The notes under the pieces are model-generated. The model saw only the letters and a list, made by a program, of their open reading frames with translations, searched no databases and was not told the DNA's origin. The position numbers were made by a program, and so were the translations under genes. From contig CM077666.1 in the NCBI GenBank assembly GCA_039707655.1, positions 243,318,166-243,382,165 on the forward strand: a stretch of DNA of 64,000 nucleotides, given 5' to 3'. The DNA comes from Elymus sibiricus (lineage: Eukaryota; Streptophyta; Magnoliopsida; Poales; Poaceae). Below are positions 22,418 to 34,869 of this stretch, in pieces; position 1 is the first letter of the stretch, and the number at the start of each line of letters is the position of its first letter.

Positions 22418-23094
22418 GGAGCGGTATTCTTTTTTCTCTCGATAACAATCGTTTTAAATTATGTACGTGCCATTGAGGAATAAAACTTTATTTAAAAATA
22501 ACGCGCAAACGCGTGAAGTCGCACTTTGTTTCATTCACGCGTGGTGCACGACCCTCCATCAAGTGAACAACTGCTACACGCATCAAATTATCACGTGGGC
22601 TGCCTTTTCGTACAGTAATGAGCTCCACCGTGTACCCGCGCGGGTGTGGGGAACGAGACGTGAGTACGTGCGTCGTGCGTGCACCTCTTCTCTTCGTGCA
22701 TGTACCCCACCTACGTGGGTGTGTGAGAGAGAGATACAAACCTAGAGAGAGATGGTGAGTGTGTTCGTGAGTGTTTTTTTTGGGAGGGTGATTTCGTGAG
22801 TGTATTTGTGTGCGTGAGAGATAGAATGGGAATATGTGTCGATGATATCTCAAAAAAATGTAACATATGCAATGTGTGTGAAATAGAGGCCTAGATATAT
22901 CATATATAGAGGGGGCGATCCACGAGAAGAGAGGGGAGGGATCATCGGTGTGAGATATCGATAGAATCGAAGAGAGGGATTAAGTTGTATGGGTGCGAGA
23001 CCTATAATGAGAGCCAGCGAAATTGTGTGTGCGCACGTCAAAGATATAGGGTGGCTGGCCTACTGGAAGGTGAGAGGAGAGAGGTGCAGTTTGT
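22418..23094. other. AT-rich then GA/GT-rich non-coding DNA
   Basis: No gene is recognised. From about 22720 the + strand becomes purine-rich with many GAGA and GTGTG words. The long frames on the - strand are Ser/Thr/Leu/His-rich products of this skew and not convincing genes. Confidence 0.5.
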
Positions 23095-23950
23095 GTGTGG
23101 CAGGGAGACCTAACTAGAGCGTTCGACTATCGGTGTGTGTGGGGGGGGGGGGCAGAGACCTAAGTAGAGAGGTAGATCAACTGGTATATGTGTAGAGAAG
23201 GAGAGACCTAGCTATGTATTGAGGGAGATCGATCGGCATCCATGCATATGTGTAGGAGAGGAATAAGGTTGGGAGAGACACAGAGCTAGAGTGCTGGAGG
23301 GGTGGTGGTGGAGTTGCTTCTCGGAGATGGTGGGAGAGGCCTACTAGACAAACGGAGGGTACGACTTCAATATCAATAAGAGAGGGGATGTCTGTCTGTG
23401 TGGGCGTGTGCATGTGAGAGACGAGTCAAGAGGCATGCATGCATGGATGATGAGGGGGGGCGATATGTCTGTGGTAAGCAGACCTAACTAGATAGGTAGA
23501 TCAATCGTCGTGTGTCGGAGAAAGGGAGAGACATATCTAGTGAGGTAGATCGATCGGGGCATGGGGAAAAAGAGTTATAGTCGACCTAGCTATATGTACA
23601 GAGGGAGATCGATCGGTATACATGCATGTGTTAGAGGCAAATAAGGCCCGGAGAGACGGATAGAGAGAGAGGGATGCGGCTAGGAGGTGGTGCGAGAGGG
23701 CTACTATATAGAAAGGGAGAGGAGTGTGCGAGTGCAAGATCGATGAAAAGAGGGGCGAGAGTGTGCATGTGTGTGGGACCGTATGAGAGATAGGGGGCAT
23801 GAACGGTGAGAGCAGAAGAGGGAAAGTGTTTGAATGTGGTAGGCAGACCTGGCTATAGAGAGGTATATCGATCGGTGTGTGCCGGAAAGAAGGAGCTCAG
23901 GAGACCTACAGAGACCGTGGGAGAATGACCTAAAAAAATAACGAATGTGC
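23095..23950 (+). repeat. Diverged GA-rich tandem repeat, about 365-bp period
   Basis: The block GGCAG(G)GAGACCTA...GATCGATCGG recurs near 23095, 23472 and 23836 (spacings 377 and 364). Further shared blocks follow in the same order, such as GGGAGATCGATCGG, CATGCATRTGT and a GRTGGTGSGAGAGG block. A run of 12 G lies at 23141-23152. Copies are strongly diverged, so this may be an old satellite-like array or part of an unrecognised element. Confidence 0.55.
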
Positions 23951-24175
23951 GCGATGGAGAGAATGCTGAGGGGGGGGGGCGAGGAGGGCGTGTGCATGCA
24001 CGAGAGAAAGTTAGTGCTAGCTACAAAGAGAATAGGATTGTGTGGGTGTAAAAGACTAACAAAGATCATAATTCATTAAAAAGTGGATTCAAATATTTGA
24101 ATAAGAGATCATAGTGTTTTAAACCCATGCATGCATGAATATAATGGTGATACGCATGGTGTGGTTTTGAACATG

Positions 24176-24285
<110 letters not shown>

Positions 24286-24429
24286 CGGTCTATTCTCCTA
24301 ATATTAGGAGAATAGTTATTCTCATAACACTTCTGAACTGCACGCTCAACGCAAGCGCACGTCATTCTTAAAGCAAGAGTGTTGCAGCACTCAGACGTGT
24401 GAACTTCCCGTTGCAAAAAACTGCACGCG

Positions 24430-25135
24430 GTTTTTTGATACTATTTTTGCTCTAGTTTTTAAATCGTTTGTCAGAATGAGGCGTGTAATATACCGTCGGA
24501 AAGCTATGGATTAGGCACAACTTCGCCATGCAGAATTTTTTTCGAGATTCCTCACCGTTTAAGAGCAATTTCGAAAACGGTGCGGCGCACGACGAGTGAC
24601 AGCGAGCGTATTTTCGTGATTTTTTCTAAACCGCTCGTCGGAATGAAGCAAATGATACGCCGTTGGAAAGATATCATTGAGGCGCAACTTTTTCATATAT
24701 ATTACTTTCTCTAAATCGTTATAGTTTAAGAGCAGCTTTAAATTTAGTAAATCACGGAATTATGTTTTTCAATTTTTTGCAAATTTTCGGCACTGTTTTC
24801 GCTCCAGTTTTTTAACCGTTTGTCGAAACGAGGCATGTGATACGCCGTTGGAAAGTTACGGACAAGGCGCAACTTTAATATGTAGAAATGTTTTTGAGAT
24901 TCCTTACGGTTTTAAGATAATTTTGAAAATCGTGCGGCGGACGACGAGTGGCAACGGCCGTTTTTTCGCGAAATTTTTACAAACCGCTGGTCGGAATGAT
25001 TCAAATGATACGCCGTTGGAAAGATATCGACGAGACACAACTTTTTCATGTAGAACACTCTCTCTAATTCCTTAAGGTTTAAGAGCAGTTTTGAAATTAC
25101 CGAAATGCGGACACTCTGTTTTTCGCGACACCCAA
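24430..25135 (+). repeat. Two ~352-bp units, each of two related halves
   Basis: A block with CGYTNGTC, GAATGA, GATACGCCGTTGGAAAG is found at 24465, 24632, 24817 and 24985 (spacings 167, 185 and 168). Copies 1 and 3 resemble each other more, as do 2 and 4, so the array is a tandem pair of ~352-bp units made of two diverged halves. The block GCACGACGAGTG near 24588 also returns after about 352 bases. Confidence 0.7.
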
Positions 25136-25139
25136 ATCG

Positions 25140-26530
25140 ACGAGTGAACTTCATCAGACAGAAGATCGCACTGCTTCAGACTAAAAACCGCACTGCATCG
25201 GACGTGTAAGCGAATTGTATGATTTCTTTTTGTCAGGCATAAATTTTCTCAAGCGAGGAAGTGGACTACGCCTCACGTCGGTCGTAAGTGAACCGCAACA
25301 CTATCGAGTAGTGAACCGCATTACTTTTATTTGCCGTTTCCGTAAGATTTCCTCTGCACTTCACATTGGGAGCAAGTGAACCGCGACACTACCGAAAATG
25401 AACCGCATGAGTTTTTGTTGTCCTTTTGCATACTTATTTTTTTATGCGCATAGAACTGGCAAGTGGACCGCAAGGACTGAGCGAGTGAACTTCATCTAAT
25501 ATAGAAGTGAGCTTCTTTTTTGAGATGTTTTTATTTTTTGTGTTTACCAAGTGGACAACAGATGAGTTTTATACCGAACTGCGTGAGAGAACAAAGTAAG
25601 CTTCAAAGATACGCACGCACAAATTACTACTGAACTGCATGATCACGCACGCTACATTGCACAAATAGAACACAAAATTACACGGACTGCACACACACGG
25701 ACTTGTTGTACTGCATGGGCGCGTCGACAGACTGCACGGAGGGGGGGGCGTCCAACCGAATTCCAACTGAAGTGCAATGCGGCGTCCAACCGAAGTGCAC
25801 CACGTTTCTTCCTGCAAAAAACAGTAAAATGAACCTCAAGAGCTAACAACAGCGGACTGCAATTTTCACAAAATGAACCACAAACTTTTGAAACAATGAA
25901 CTGCACCATTTTCCAAATAATTACAAACAATCGCCGCACAAGTCTGCACCGCGCGCGGCGTAAGTAGCGAACTGCATCATTTTTTCATGAATATAAAATG
26001 TCCTTCTTTGTTGATACCCCCTGCCGCTAGGGATGTAGAGGAGGTGGGTTGATGGCGCCCATGCCGCGGACTGCACGTCGTGCGCACTACCGAGCCGCAA
26101 CTCACAGCAATCTGAAACATAGAAAGGCAAACTACTAAAGAAAATTTGGTCCATTTTCATATGCAAAGAACTGAAAGAAAATACATAGCGAGCTTCAGAG
26201 AGTCAGCAATTTTCCAGCGAACTGCAAAATGACTCAAAAATCGGGCCCTTCATTTCCCAGCGAGCTACAAAATGACTCAAAACATCCCTACGGCATGTAG
26301 CTCCAATGCCGAACTGCAAACCCCACTACCCCCGAACCACAAGCCGCGGGTCTTCGTCCTCCTCCCATAGGCCGTTTTTGGTGCTGACGAACTACACACC
26401 GCGGTTGTACTGAGCTGCAGTGCTGCTACGACGAGAAAAAGCATAGCGCGCGGTCAGTTCGTGGCTGCAGTGAGGATGTTCAGAAGAGTGGGAGAAGCAT
26501 GACGGGAGCTCGTGGCTGCAGTGATGATTT
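25140..26530 (+). repeat. Irregular cluster of AACTGCA/AACCGCA words
   Basis: About nineteen words of the form RRACYGCA occur between 24334 and 26320, mostly on the + strand and at uneven spacing, often embedded in GTGAACCGCA or CGAACTGCAT. No continuous frame fits them. They could be transposase-binding words or remnants of a highly diverged short tandem repeat. Confidence 0.5.
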
Positions 26531-26639
26531 TCGGAGAGAGTGGGAGAAACATGGCTGTGGGGATGTACTTTTCTTCTTCGCGCGCATCTGGTGCTGGATC
26601 AGTGAAGAGGAGGGTCATTGGAACCACACACACGAAGGA

Positions 26640-27345
26640 ATCGAATTGCTCGATACTTAGCAGATGATGCGCCCACATCAGAGGAGGCGGGGAGGTGGAG
26701 AAGGGGGCAGGGGGTGACTCACCGGGATCTCAGGTTGGCTCCTCCGGGTCGCCGGCGCGATGGTCACGGCTGGAGGCATCGTGCTCGGATCTCGTCGAGG
26801 AAGACGAAGGCCGAAGCGGGGGGAGTGCCAGGCGGCGCCCCCGTGCGTGGAGGGCATGGTGGCCTAAGCCGCGCGACCATGCGCTGCGGGTGTTCGGATT
26901 CGGCGAGGGGAGGGAGGAGGCGCACTACAGTGGAAGAAGGTGGTGGCGGCGGCGCACCGGCGTAGAAGGTGGATGGGGTTGGAGTGTGAGGTGGAAGGCC
27001 ACTGGTGGTGCCCGTGGCTGCCTACGGGGCCGGGACAGCCGGATCCTGCGTGGGCAAGGCCCTGGTCTCCGATTGGGTGCCTGTGGCAGACGGATCTGGG
27101 ACTACTGGTGGCCGGGGCTGCGGGGGAGGGATGCAGCACGGTGGCGCTGTAGGTGGCTGGTCATGGCAGCGCGCCGCCAGGGAAGGAAGCTGGTGGTCCG
27201 CGAGGAGGTGGGTGGCGCGGCGGGGAGGAAGGTAGGGCGGCAGGGGAGGTGGGGCGTGGTGGAGGTGGTTTGGCGTGGAGAGGAGTGGGGAAGAAAGTGG
27301 AGGAGTTGAGAGGGAGACGGGCTACGGGAGGAAGAAGGTGGAGGG
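26640..27345. other. G+C-rich segment, frames open in several phases
   Basis: Frames of 70-200 codons are open at once in three + phases and one - phase, all rich in Gly, Arg and Trp or in Pro and Ser, as expected from G-rich sequence. No domain is recognised. It might be a captured gene fragment or the promoter end of the unit; no coding call is made. Confidence 0.45.
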
Positions 27346-27475
27346 GTGGGGTGGGGATGCGGTTTGTTGTAGGAGTTTTAAGTGTTAGCAGAATAAGGAG
27401 TAGTGTTAGGAGAATAAGGTCTTAAGGGTGTTAGAAGAATAGACCCACCCTATATATATATTATATATATATATC

Positions 27476-28060
27476 GAACAAGCTCACATTTATTTGAATT
27501 TGTGATAATGTGTGGCTTTTGCAGCTCACAGCTAAATACTTGTAGGCGTAGGGGGCGGGGCACTATACATTGTGTGATAAACACATTATACATATGAAAC
27601 ATGGTTTAGATTATGAATATCTAGCTAGAGTTTGAAATGTACTATTATTTGAAATCAGCATAAAGTGGATTCAAAAATTTGAATTCGAGTTCATATAGTA
27701 CACATAGTTCATATCTAACTTGACAGTAATCATGCGGTGTGTTGTGAAGATAATATACACATGATGGTTTAACTTGACAATAATCATGACTGCAGATTCT
27801 TATTCAAATAGAGAAATGAATTCAAATTTAGTTCATATTGCAGCCGGTAGTATATACATTTGGAATGCACTAAAATGTTCATTTCAGTAGGTTACATGCA
27901 TTATACACCTAGCGAAATACTTTAATTGAACATAACATGGATTCAAAGTTTTGAATTGCATTTGTAGTAATTCATACAGTAAAACGGGACAAGACTCTCT
28001 CTTGTGTGGTGTTAATTGATTTATTTATTTTGTTTTTTTGTTGTTGCGGGAAGTGTGAAT
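27476..28060. other. AT-rich DNA without a gene
   Basis: It is rich in GGATTCAAA and TTGAATT words and in ATTATACA, with no frame of note. It resembles the DNA just before the TA tract at 24177 and was probably continuous with it before the 3.2-kb unit inserted. Confidence 0.5.
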
Positions 28061-30894
28061 TGATATGGTACCGTACACGTTAGCCTTGTCCCGAAATTTC
28101 AACCCACGCCTTGTTATGCCAAAATTTCAAGATATCTCTTTGTCTCTTTGTGCTCTGAAAACTCCCTCCTTCTCAACCCGCGCCTTGCTATCCCGAAATT
28201 ACAACGCGCGTGAAAACTCCCTCCTCCTGCAAAATCCTGACACGCAAAATCCTCGTTCTACCCCTGAGCGGAAAGAGCCGCTACTTCAAATTGGTGGGGG
28301 TACTTTTGTAACTTACCCTACATTTCGGACAAGCGCGTCCCTAAGTCATGGTTCCCCCCTCCCATCCCCTGATTTTCCCCATTCGAAAACTGAGGCCACC
28401 AAAACCTCTCTCCACTAGCCGTCAAATCCCACCTCCTCCGTCCGCCCCCACCGCCGCCCAGCCGGAGCCTCTTCTCCGACGATGTCGTCCACCGCAACAG
28501 CTCGACGTCCCTCATCCACCCCACTAGATGAGGATCCGTCATCGATCTCGTCGTCCCGCCGGTTCAGCCGCCCCGTCTTCCACCTCCAAGGAGCTGCTCC
28601 GATGATCACCTCGTCTATCGCAGCTGCTCCATTCCCACAACGCCGCCTTAACCTGCCCCACCAGAACCGCAGCATGCTCACCGACTCCTCGGATGAAGCC
28701 GAGGCCTACTCGGCGCCACCAAAGAGGTTGCACACTCATCGCATCTTCTCCTTCACTCGACCTCACGGCGCCGCCGGTGCTCGATCCCGCTCCGCCATGG
28801 CACGGCTCCCTCGGCGGCGGCGTCCATACCAGCCGGAGCTGCTGCTGCTGCTTCGTCTCTCACTCGCGCTGCTGCTCTGCTCTTGCTCTCGTTCATGCTG
28901 ATGCTTTGCTCTTGCTCTCGCTCGCGCTACTGATGCTGGTACACGGGCTGCTGCAGCTACAGGAGTTGCTGCTCTGGCTCTCGTTCGCGCTGCTGCTCCG
29001 GCTGCTATCTGCTAGTGCATTCCCTGTCGAGCGGCTGCTGATTTAGATCACTGCTTCTCTGCTACTAGTGCTCGAGCGGCCTAAACTACCAGTGAAGTGC
29101 TTCTCTGCTACTAGTGCGTTCAGTTTCGACAGTAACAGTAAGTTTCGAAAGTAAAATTCAGTTTCGACAGTTAAGTACAGAGTCAACAATTTTTACATCA
29201 TCTGTTTGAGTTGGGTGTTTTTTGGTGATGTAAATTTTACAACTAGCACTTTTTCGTGATGTATTTTACATCATCTATTGGAGATGGTATTAGAATCCCA
29301 CTTCAAATTAACGATGTCCGTCTTGTACTGCTTCAGCCTCGACATGGTACAGCTCGCCGGAGCTACTCCAACGACGGAACCATCCATCACAACAGAGCAG
29401 TACCCTCGACGCCATCTACAGATGCATCAGATCTTCTTCCCCAGATCCGATAGCCACCTCCGCCGCAACATCTTTAGCGACCGACCCAATGATGCTGAGG
29501 TCCACACGGCTATGCCAAAGAGGTTGTACACTTGTCGAATCACTTTTTACTCTACATTCATGTCGATCCCTTAGGGCTATTTTGGTTCAAAGGAAAAGGT
29601 GAAGGAAAAACATAGCAATAGGAAATTTTCCTATGGTACTCTACTATTCAATTATTCATGCATTTGGTTGAAAGGAATGGAGCAAAACAAAACTGAAGGA
29701 TTTTTTCCTTTCGTGTCTGTTTCAAAGGAAAAACACAGAAATTTTAACATCCACCTGGACCTACTTATCAAAATCCTATGCATGAAAAAAAGACTAAGTG
29801 CATTAGTGGCATAATAACATTCTAACTGTACACATTTTCAGGTTGTTTGACTTTAATTTGGCCATGTTTCTTTGCATTCTTGTGCTCTTCCAATTCCTAT
29901 GAACCGAACACCCTAGTTGAAAGAAATCCTGTGTTTACAAATGCTCTGTTTTCCACGTGCATTCCTATCCCTGCATTTTTAGAATCCTGCAAGCCAAAGG
30001 AGCCCTTACAGAATTACTTTAGTTATAGATAGGTGTCGAAGAAAACTTTGTGTGGTTTGTCCTACTCCTGCCGTGCCGTAGTCCACCTCACCTGACCTGC
30101 TCCATCGACAGAAGCATCCACCATACCAGACATCACGACTCCTTACCGTCTTTCGCCACCTCAGATCTCCTTCCCCGCCGCCAGCAGCCACCGCAACTGC
30201 ATCACCATCATCGGCTCAGCAGATGAACCTGAGGAGTACACGGGTCTGTAAGAGAGGTCGCACTCTTTTGTTTCTGCTGACTTTATGCATTGCTTAATAT
30301 TACCCGCTAATTTATCATCTTGTTCATCTCTTAGACTCCAAGTGAGGTCCAAATTAATGTTCAAACTTGATTTTTAAAATGCTTGTGGGGCACATATCGA
30401 GGCAGCAATGAATAGTATCTCTATCTACTATCTGGTTCATCTAGGGTATCTATTATAGCGTTCATCTTGGGTGGGAAACAAACAGTAAAGCAGCGATCAT
30501 CTGTCTTTTTATTAAATTAAGCTATCATTTTCCTGCTATCATTATTTTGGGATCTATCCACTGGTTGTTACCATCACTCCAGATTTCTGCATGCTCTCCT
30601 AACGTAATCTCACTATATTTTTTTCTTATGCATGTCAGTTATCATACACAGTCATGCTGAACATGTAGAGAAAAAGAGAAGAGTCTTGCGCGGCAATACA
30701 ATGTCATGCAGACATCGCTCCATGGTGGGTGCAATGGCAACCCCACCCCCCTCCTCGAGATTGTAATTCAGAGGAAGATAGCTGTTCAGAGGTGGATTCA
30801 GAGGGAGCTGACCACTCCTATTTACCCCCCGAGGTGTTTGCTCTAACTTGGCATGATGATGTTGGTCATATCATGCATATGGTGCCTTGCTTTG

Positions 30895-31690
30895 CTTACT
30901 TTCGACATCATATATGTCATCTACTTAGTTTAGACATGTTCTGTAATGCCACCTGTTTAGTTTCTATATCATATATGTGAATTATGCAATTCCATCTTTT
31001 TTAGCCAACCATAATATATGTGAAATATGCAATGCCATCCTGTTTAGCCAGGCATCATATATTTGAATTATATCTTGCCATTCCTTTTTTTATTACATTT
31101 CCATTTGTCGACAATGTTTGTACATTCAACTACTCTTCCTGTGAATCAGCCATTTGAGTGGGTGATGAAAAAATCTGGAGTGAAAACAAGGTCTTCAGAG
31201 CAGACAGTGCTACCTGTCGAAGCAGATCTCTTGCTGGGTCCAGATAGCTCCTCAGAGGAGGATTCAGAGACAGATGACCAGTCCTATCCCCCCCCCCCCT
31301 GAGGTGTATGCTCTAACTTGGCAGGGTTATACTGCTCGTATCATGCATATGGTGTCTTGCATTGCATAGTTTAGACATCATATACACAATATTCAACACC
31401 ATCTGCTTAGTTTAGACATCATATATGCGAATGCCATCTGCTTAGTATATAAATCACATATGTGAATTATACCATGACATCCTGTTTACTTAGATAACAT
31501 GCATGTGAATTATGTCATGCGAACCTGTTTACTAAAGACATCGTATAAATATCTCATGCCATCCTTTTTAGTTAGTCATCATATCTTTGAATTATGTCAT
31601 GCTATACTATTTAGATAGACATCATATATGTAAAATTATGTCATGCTATCCTGTTTAGTTAAACAACATATATGTGAACTATTTCATGCC
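30895..31690 (+). repeat. Intronic minisatellite, 40-60 bp period
   Basis: About a dozen diverged copies of a unit reading roughly GACATCATATATGTGAATTATGTCATGCCATCCTG(TTTAGTTA), in two blocks (about 30895-31080 and 31345-31690) separated by the exon-like module at 31123-31360. The duplication of the modules and the spread of this array are probably linked. Confidence 0.7.
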
Positions 31691-32396
31691 CTCTTTTCCT
31701 CACTATCTATTGCATCTGTCTCTCATACAAGGGTTGTACATTCAACTACTTTTCTTGTTTATCAGCCATTTGAATTGGAGCGGGTGATGGCAGTATCTAG
31801 CGGAGTAAAAACATGGTCTTCAAATAAAATAGTGCTACCTGTCGATGGAGATAGCACCCCGGTTGTACTTGCACAAGAACCAGCCCTACCACACATAACC
31901 CAGACTCTCGCAGATTGTACCCCTACTTCGATGGACAGAGAACCAGCTTCACCCAAACTAACCCCAACCCCAGCAAATAGTAACCCAGTTCTAGTTGACA
32001 CAGCACCATCTCCACCACAGAGTTCCCAAACAAGAGCAGTTAGTAAGGCAGCTCCAGTGCCCAAAGCGCCAGGACTACCACAGCGAACCCCAAATCCACC
32101 AGTTAGTACACCTATTCCTGTGGACGAAGCACAACCAGTCATCCGTAGTTTAGCATCTATCGCATTTGATGTTGTTAAATCCTATGTGCGTATCTTCCCA
32201 TCATAAAAATATTATACTGAAGATGAAGGAAAAAGCCAGTTGCAGGTGTTCCTCCAAGAGTTATGTGTAAGTATTCATGGCAATTACTTTGCTTTATCCC
32301 ATACTTTCTACCTCCTTGTTGGTTATAACACAACAAATGTCCCCATTTTTTTGTGTAGAGAATGACCAATTTGGAAACTCAGGATGAGGTAACCTG

Positions 32397-33218
32397 TGTG
32401 ATAGAGGCAAAGGTGTCCCGTCTTTCGATGAGATGGTGCCTATCGTTTTCGGTGGAGTAGACTTTGATGATCAGACTACGAACGTGCGAGGACGTCGCAC
32501 CTTAGCAATCACTAAACCAACTCCGAGAGATTATTGACCACGCCGGAGCACGATCAACCTAACCACGAAGGTCTATTTCCTGCACGCAAACGAAGAACAA
32601 GCAAGAAATTGAAATTGCAATCTGAATATTGTGAATATAAGAGGTAAGCTTTATTAATGAAAGTGGGGTTCTGTGACGTCTTTGTCTGGTCGTAGAACAC
32701 AAACGAAAGACTCGAAGTTGTAGCTATGGCAAACTTTTAATCTAAACAAAACCCAAGTCTAATCGGTGCCTTAAGGGTTGTATTTGTAGGAGAAAAGGGA
32801 GGGGATTTCGTCCACCCTTGGCAAGGTGGGACTAAAACACCTCCTGAGTCGTTTCCCCTACAATACGGACTCTAAAACCAGCCTATGAAGTAGTATTTCA
32901 AAATTACATGGGCCTGGCTCAAAACTAAGGTGATGCAGCACCTAAAATAAGCTATGGACCAAATTTATGAAAGGGCATCTTGTATATTTCGTCCATGTCC
33001 TTTTATGTCCTCATGGAGGCTTCAAAGTGCTGAAAACTCCATTAGAAACGTCGTTCTGGTTCCCGTCACGCATGGCTTCATCTCCATGCTTGATCCTGCT
33101 CCAGTGTTCATCCCTCTTGTCCATGCTAGGCCCCTCATTAGTAATCAACACAAATGTATCTAATTTAGGCAGCATCATATTCTCATGAACATTAGAATTA
33201 CTCCCAAGAAACGAAAGT
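32397..33218 (-). repeat. Probable solo LTR inserted in an intron of the CACTA gene
   Basis: On the - strand the segment has LTR-like features: a CTACAAATACAACCC TATA-like site, a G+C-poor leader, an AATAAA-type signal (TTAATAAAGC) and a terminal CTCTATCACA. ACCTG occurs on both sides (32392-32396 and 33219-33223) as a candidate target duplication, but the inner end is not CA, so the boundary there is uncertain. It interrupts an intron that starts at GAG|GTAACC near 32389. Confidence 0.45.
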
Positions 33219-34869
33219 ACCTGATAATTTATTAGCGTGCGCGAGCTCTAGTAATTGGTCCAGTATGTGTAGTAGCAGGGGTTGTGGGTGTAACTATGGT
33301 ATTGATGTCCTCATCACTGTGCTAATACCTGTGCTATCTTCAAGAATGCTTTGCGGCAGTATCGGAATTACCTGAAGAAAATATACTTCACTGGCAAGGA
33401 AACTCATCAAATTCCCTTACTTTCTCCAGAGACACATTTACAGGACGATGACTGGGAATGCCTTGTTCTGTATTGGTCCAGACCCAAGAATCTGGTAGGG
33501 TCTATGAGATCATATTTCATTTTGAAGTACTATATGTCTGCGTCTTACTGTACTCTCTTCTTGTAGAACAAGTCCTTAAACCTGAAGAACAACTGTTCTC
33601 AGGTAAGATTCCATAGCTATGGTGCATACTGCTTTGCTCTTGTATCACTGTATTTACTCATACCAACTAATTTTTAAATTGAAGGATCCAATCGAAACTC
33701 CAATGGCACAACAAGTATGTTTAAACATGTTTCTTTAACTGGTTTGCTCTTCTAAATTGCTCTATGTTGATTTCAATTTCATTGGTGTAGACAGTTGTCT
33801 TCTCATATCATGCACATTACTAGCATCAAAACAGAGCCAATAGTGTTGTTAGTTGTACATGTATACTCGTGGTACCCATCTGAAATCTTGTGGTGCCGTG
33901 TAGTTTTCCACACTTATATTCTTTCAATGCTACTTTGTCTTGAACTGATATGATTTGAATTGTGTCTCTATTTTGATTTCGCAAGACAATGCAGTGACCA
34001 TAGCACATAGATATATGTTTGTTTGATGCTTTTATAATGTACTACTTTGCAATAGAAGACTTGATAGTTTAATCCTGTCCACCTTACTACTGAACTGGTT
34101 CACCAAAATGAGTTTCATATACTACATGCTAAACCTGTTATGTGTCTGCTTGTTTCTTATTTTAGAATGCTGATAGAATATTGGAGAAGAGTACCACATT
34201 AAGCAATGGTAAAGGAAATAATGCAGATAAGGTTGAAGATAGTGAGACAGCCTTGTTGGTCTCCAACAAAGCTGATAAAACAGATAAGAAAAACTATCTT
34301 GAAGACAGTGAGACAACCCCAAAGTCCTGTCTTGATGTAGTGTTCGAGTTACCGACCACTACCGCTGGCACAAGCTCTTCAAACTCATTGTCTGAATCAG
34401 TTCGGTTTCTTGAGTCTCAACTACAAGCTGAAAGACATCGATCAGCTGTGCTGCGAGAAGAAGCCGAAGGACAGAGGAAGTCCCTCGAGAACTCAGATGC
34501 ATACTTTCTGGTGCAATAGCAAGCGTTGGAGGATTTTAGCGCCAAACAAGAGAAAGCTAAGCTTGCTAAGCTTATTGCCAGCATGGTGGATACCCAGGAT
34601 AACGTTTCTTGAGCTCTTCTGAAGTTGTTTCAGTTCTGGACTTGTTTTGCTGCCGCATTTATTTGCATTGGTGGCCAATTTAGACGCCCAGTGTATGTAA
34701 TATGCTGCTTTGTTGTTCCCTTTATTTGCACTGGTGGCGAACTTTGATGCCCAGTGGATGTAATGTCTGTAATCGCCGTAATAGCCTAGCGTTAGTTGCT
34801 TGCTTATTTATTTACTTATAGTCTTGTCTATTTGTTTGCTTGTAGTCACTGTAGTTCTTTTTCCTCGGT

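Larger units (their letters stand above)
28482..34612 (+). pseudogene. CACTA ORF2-type gene (Transposase_24-like), multi-exon and decayed
   Basis: Exon-like pieces lie between AT-rich introns: a Ser/Pro/Arg-rich first exon from ATG 28482; DSSDEAEAYSAPPKRL-type pieces (28684, 29481, 30210); an acidic SEEDS..PPEV..LTW piece twice (30766, 31248); a QPFEW..GVKTRSS..VLPV piece twice (31123, 31737); a Pro/Thr-rich exon to 32267 ending at GTAAG; a conserved-looking YRNYLKKIYF...DDDWECLVLYW exon (about 33340-33495) typical of plant En/Spm Transposase_24 proteins; and a last exon (about 34166-34612) with a coiled coil. Stops at 32204-32206 and 34517-34519, a stop inside the third copy of the first module, and a run of 12 C (31288-31299) break it. 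Presumed DNA-binding TNPA-like accessory protein. Confidence 0.6.

Noticed and set aside
22488..24069. Several Ser/Thr/Leu/His-rich frames on the - strand
   Set aside because: They come from the GA-rich skew of the + strand. They have no recognised domain and differ between the repeat copies.
26618..27425. Frames of 70-204 codons, Gly/Arg/Trp-rich on + and Pro/Ser-rich on -
   Set aside because: Frames are open in several phases at once in G+C-rich DNA, as expected without coding function.
30895..31690. CRISPR-like array
   Set aside because: Units are diverged, unevenly spaced and without unique spacers, and the sequence is from a plant genome.
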